Positions 61,848-64,000 of a stretch of 64,000 nucleotides of DNA are shown piece by piece. The stretch lies in assembly GCF_002979775.1 (NCBI RefSeq), contig NZ_PCPR01000010.1, positions 1 to 64,000 on the forward strand, given 5' to 3'. The stretch comes from Arthrobacter sp. MYb23 (GTDB lineage Bacteria; Actinomycetota; Actinomycetes; Actinomycetales; Micrococcaceae). The notes under the pieces were generated by a model. That model ran no database searches. It was not told the DNA's origin and saw nothing but the letters and a program-made list of their open reading frames with translations. A program made the position numbers and the translations under genes. Numbering within the stretch: position 1 is the first letter of the stretch; each line of letters opens with the position of its first letter.

Positions 61848-62369
61848 ATGAAGAAACCACTCAGTTTTGGATTCGGAGCTTTGATCCTGAGCGCCGCTCT
61901 GGCCGGTTGTGGCGGAAGTCCGGGAACCGCCACTACGTCCACTCCTCCTCCCGCCGCTGTCTCCTCTGCGGCAGCTACCTCCCCTTCAGCCACAGCTTCC
62001 AGCTCCGCGGCATCCGCAGGCGCCGACATGAACGTTTCGTCTTCCAGCGCTGGCCAGATTGTGGTGGACAGCAAAGGCATGAGCCTCTACTTCTTTACCA
62101 AGGACGTGAAGGACTCGGGAACCAGCGCCTGCACGGAAGCCTGCCTGACGGCCTGGCCTATTTTCACCACGACGTCGGATGCTCCCACCGTTGAAGGCGT
62201 CACCGGCACAGTGGGAACCATCGCGTCACCTGACGGGAAGAAACACGTGACCCTCAATGGCATGCCTCTGTATTACTACGCCAAGGACAAGGCCCCTGGC
62301 GACGTCACGGGTCAGGGAGTAGGCGGCGTCTGGTACCTGGTCAGCCCTGCCGGGGAGATGATCAAGTAG
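61848..62369 (+). CDS. Lipoprotein with COG4315-type repeats
   Basis: 173 aa. Lipobox LAGCGG, then a Ser/Thr/Ala/Pro linker (25-58) and two family repeats: VVDSKGMSLYFFTKDV with CTEACLTAWPIF, and TLNGMPLYYYAKDKAPGD with GVGGVWYLVSP. These surface lipoproteins are widely found next to ECF sigma/anti-sigma genes and have no proven reaction. It is divergent from the sigma operon and has the same promoter, so it is a likely member of that regulon. Confidence 0.88.
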   Translation: MKKPLSFGFGALILSAALAGCGGSPGTATTSTPPPAAVSSAAATSPSATASSSAASAGADMNVSSSSAGQIVVDSKGMSLYFFTKDVKDSGTSACTEACLTAWPIFTTTSDAPTVEGVTGTVGTIASPDGKKHVTLNGMPLYYYAKDKAPGDVTGQGVGGVWYLVSPAGEMIK

Positions 62370-62469
62370 GCCTGGCGCGGGGGGCCGCCGAGGTCGCGGG
62401 AAGCCTGCCACATCGCCGGAAGGCTCCGTGCGAGCATGCAGGGTTCCCGCGATCTGGTTTTCGGCGCAA

Positions 62470-63417
62470 TCACCTAAGTTCCCGAAGGATGCGTTCCTTG
62501 AAGTCGCGCTCTTGAAACAGGTCCTTCCACTCGATCCTGATAAACCGCCAGCCTGCCTCGGTGAGAGCCTTTTCCCGTCGCCGCTCTTGGAAGATGACCT
62601 CATCCGTTGGTCTGTAATCGAAGTACTTGGTTCGCCCGTCGAACTCCAGCGCCAGTTTTTCCTCTTCCCAAGCGAAGTCCATGCGGTGATGGCCCAGGCG
62701 GGACTGTACCTCGAATTGTGGCTGTGGGGGCTTGATGCTGAGCCTCTGCATCAGCTCTCGGGTCAGCGTCTCGCCGGCTGACTCGGAGCGCGGATCCGCG
62801 TTGTCCAAAGCCTTGCGCAGCGTGCGGATACCTCGCATTCCAGCCGAATTTGCTGCCATGTATGTCAGCTTGCTTCTCTCCGCGCCGACGCGCAGTCCAT
62901 GATCCATAACCACCAGTGCTTTCGGATAGCTGAGCATCCTGGCACTGTCAAAGATGGTGCGTTCAAGAGTGGTGACCCGGAGACCTTGAACCACCACAAC
63001 ATCGTCCTCTGTGAAGTTCTCCGTATGTCCGCGAACATCCTTGCCCCAACGGTCAGAGGAAGGCCTGGACGGGTGGATGAAATGAACCCTGTCATCAACA
63101 CCCCAGACGAACAGACCGTGGAGTCGTGCCGCCGACAAATGGCTATAAACGAAACCACCTGTCGAGGTTGTCAGCGTTCCATGAGCATGTGCCAGGATGC
63201 GCTCCGTGGCCCGCCTCCTCGGACCCAGGGCCTTCCACTGATTAGCCCTGATGTAGCAGCCATACCTCAAGCGAAGCAGTTCCCCGGAGTCCACTAGCGC
63301 CTTGATATTTCGACTATTGAGGCCGAAGCGGAGTAATTCGTCGGTTCTCCACATGTACCCGCGCGCAGGTAGTGCTGAGGCCGCTGTGCTGTTCTCGTGT
63401 GTTGACGGTGTGTTCAT
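62470..63417 (-). CDS. AbiEi-type N-terminus fused to DUF559 nuclease-like domain
   Basis: 315 aa from the ATG at 63417. Residues of about 20-75 match the AbiEi antitoxin winged helix (RTDELLRFGLNSRNIKALVDSGELLRLRYGCY). Residues 230-315 are DUF559/Vsr-like: HHRMDFAWEEEKLALEFDG and RREKALTEAGWRFIRIEW, a PD-(D/E)XK-type core. No AbiEii nucleotidyltransferase gene follows. This architecture is common in actinobacteria and its role (defence, regulation or DNA repair) is unproven. Confidence 0.82.
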   Translation of the reverse strand: MNTPSTHENSTAASALPARGYMWRTDELLRFGLNSRNIKALVDSGELLRLRYGCYIRANQWKALGPRRRATERILAHAHGTLTTSTGGFVYSHLSAARLHGLFVWGVDDRVHFIHPSRPSSDRWGKDVRGHTENFTEDDVVVVQGLRVTTLERTIFDSARMLSYPKALVVMDHGLRVGAERSKLTYMAANSAGMRGIRTLRKALDNADPRSESAGETLTRELMQRLSIKPPQPQFEVQSRLGHHRMDFAWEEEKLALEFDGRTKYFDYRPTDEVIFQERRREKALTEAGWRFIRIEWKDLFQERDFKERILRELR

Positions 63418-63625
63418 CGATTCAGCTTGGCCACCATGAACCGAGTGCCGGAACGGGCATTTGCGGCTATGTGGATAGTGCAGCGCCGAGAACCCGGGAA
63501 TGGTGCGAATTCGCCGGAGTTTTGCGCACGCCGCCGCAGCTTTGGGGCGAATTGGAAGGCTCATGCCGCAAGACAGGCCGGTGAATGGGTCCGCTAGACT
63601 GCAGGCTACTCAGTGGGGAGAGGAC

Positions 63626-63841
63626 ATGACACAGGACATCAGCAGCAAAAAGACGCCGACCTTGACGTTCTTGGGGGTGCAGGAACTCGCGTGGACTTTG
63701 GGGCTCGTAGCCATGATCATCAATGCCACTGAGCGTGGCCTGGACTGGATATGGGTGGGCCTGTTGGTCTGCTGGCAGGCATCCATCGTGTGGGGCTTCC
63801 TCAAGTTCCGCCAAGCCAGAAAAGCAACGCCCACCATTTAG
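63626..63841 (+). CDS. Small two-span membrane protein
   Basis: 71 aa from the ATG at 63626 with GGGGAGAGG upstream. Two hydrophobic segments (about 16-34 and 38-58) with short charged ends. Not recognised. Confidence 0.65.
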   Translation: MTQDISSKKTPTLTFLGVQELAWTLGLVAMIINATERGLDWIWVGLLVCWQASIVWGFLKFRQARKATPTI

Positions 63842-63872
63842 GGCCGAACGCCCAATTCGCCGGAAACACGGC

Positions 63873-63920
63873 GAGATCGCCGGAACGCTACGGCGATCTC
63901 AGCAGCGTTCCGGCGATCTC
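63873..63920. repeat. Inverted repeat with 17-bp perfect arms
   Basis: GAGATCGCCGGAACGCT (63873-63889) and its complement (63904-63920). The 14-base loop contains another copy of CGGCGATCTC, so three copies of this decamer stand within 48 bases. It lies between convergent genes and may act as a terminator. Confidence 0.75.
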
Positions 63921-63939
63921 GGCGGCGGAGGCCTAGACC

Positions 63940-64000
63940 CTACCGCCGCGCACGTCCATACAGCTGCCGGACCAAGTGCTCGATGTCCGGCTCGTGCAGG
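63940..64000 (-). CDS. 3' end of a gene running off the window
   Basis: Only the last 20 codons are inside: the reading frame ends LHEPDIEHLVRQLYGRARR followed by TAG. It is too short to identify. Confidence 0.5.
   Translation of the reverse strand, partial: LHEPDIEHLVRQLYGRARR

Noticed and set aside
1..64000. tRNA, rRNA, prophage or insertion sequence
   Set aside because: No cloverleaf, transposase, integrase or phage structural gene was recognised on reading both strands; short or divergent ones could have been missed.

Overview
The window is a 64-kb chromosomal stretch of a high-GC actinobacterium, most likely Arthrobacter or Paenarthrobacter (Micrococcaceae). This is inferred from the protein set: DUF3073, septum-formation-type proteins, an RskA-type anti-sigma factor, a ClpB gene behind a HAIR operator, and arthrobacterial overlapping-stop operons. 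No rRNA, tRNA, prophage or insertion sequence was recognised. Almost all of the window codes, and the only gene-free stretch above 300 bases (41847-42414) holds a 205-bp direct duplication.

Layout. 1-7.2 kb: glyoxylate/ureide operon (hydroxypyruvate isomerase, tartronate semialdehyde reductase, glyoxylate carboligase, glycerate kinase, allantoinase) ending with a winged-helix regulator. 7.3-11.8 kb: a peroxiredoxin, then a partner-switching module (response regulator-PP2C phosphatase, membrane glycosyltransferase, STAS protein, anti-sigma-type kinase). 12-15.6 kb: lipoprotein, WXG100-like calpain protease, small partner, and two more surface proteins. 15.6-20.5 kb: PucG-type transaminase, MFS pump with divergent HxlR regulator, PAP2 phosphatase, and the uric acid genes uraD-uraH. 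20.5-25.9 kb: purF-purM, two VOC proteins, DUF3073. 26-30.5 kb: septum-formation-like protein, clpB, FMN protein. 30.5-33.7 kb: molybdate operon with its own regulator. 34-46 kb: miscellaneous metabolic genes, sialidase, trpF, a guanidine-III riboswitch with paired SMR exporters, aldo/keto reductase, MBL hydrolase, DEAD-box helicase. 46-56 kb: SoxR-controlled MFS pump, FG-GAP secreted protein, methyltransferase, Lrp-type regulator divergent from an amidohydrolase-transporter pair, CynX-type MFS. 56-64 kb: FMN protein, DUF1272 protein, second FG-GAP protein, trmB, a sigma/anti-sigma pair divergent from a lipoprotein, and an AbiEi/DUF559 protein.

How genes work together. Allantoinase, PucG and UraD/UraH belong to purine-ring degradation. 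Its glyoxylate end product is handled by Gcl, the reductase or Hyi, and glycerate kinase, which returns carbon to glycolysis. PurF and PurM make purines. Regulator-target pairs with visible operators include HxlR/MFS, SoxR/MFS, the Mo regulator/ModABC, HspR-type HAIR/clpB, and a mirrored ECF promoter between the sigma operon and its lipoprotein neighbour.

The least conventional content is: the partner-switching module built around a glycosyltransferase with a large insert; the WXG100-calpain cassette; two dispersed intergenic repeat families (66-bp palindromes and 32-bp direct repeats) that sit at stop codons; and several short tandem repeats that contain a gene's stop codon, including a ten-unit array between modA and modB.
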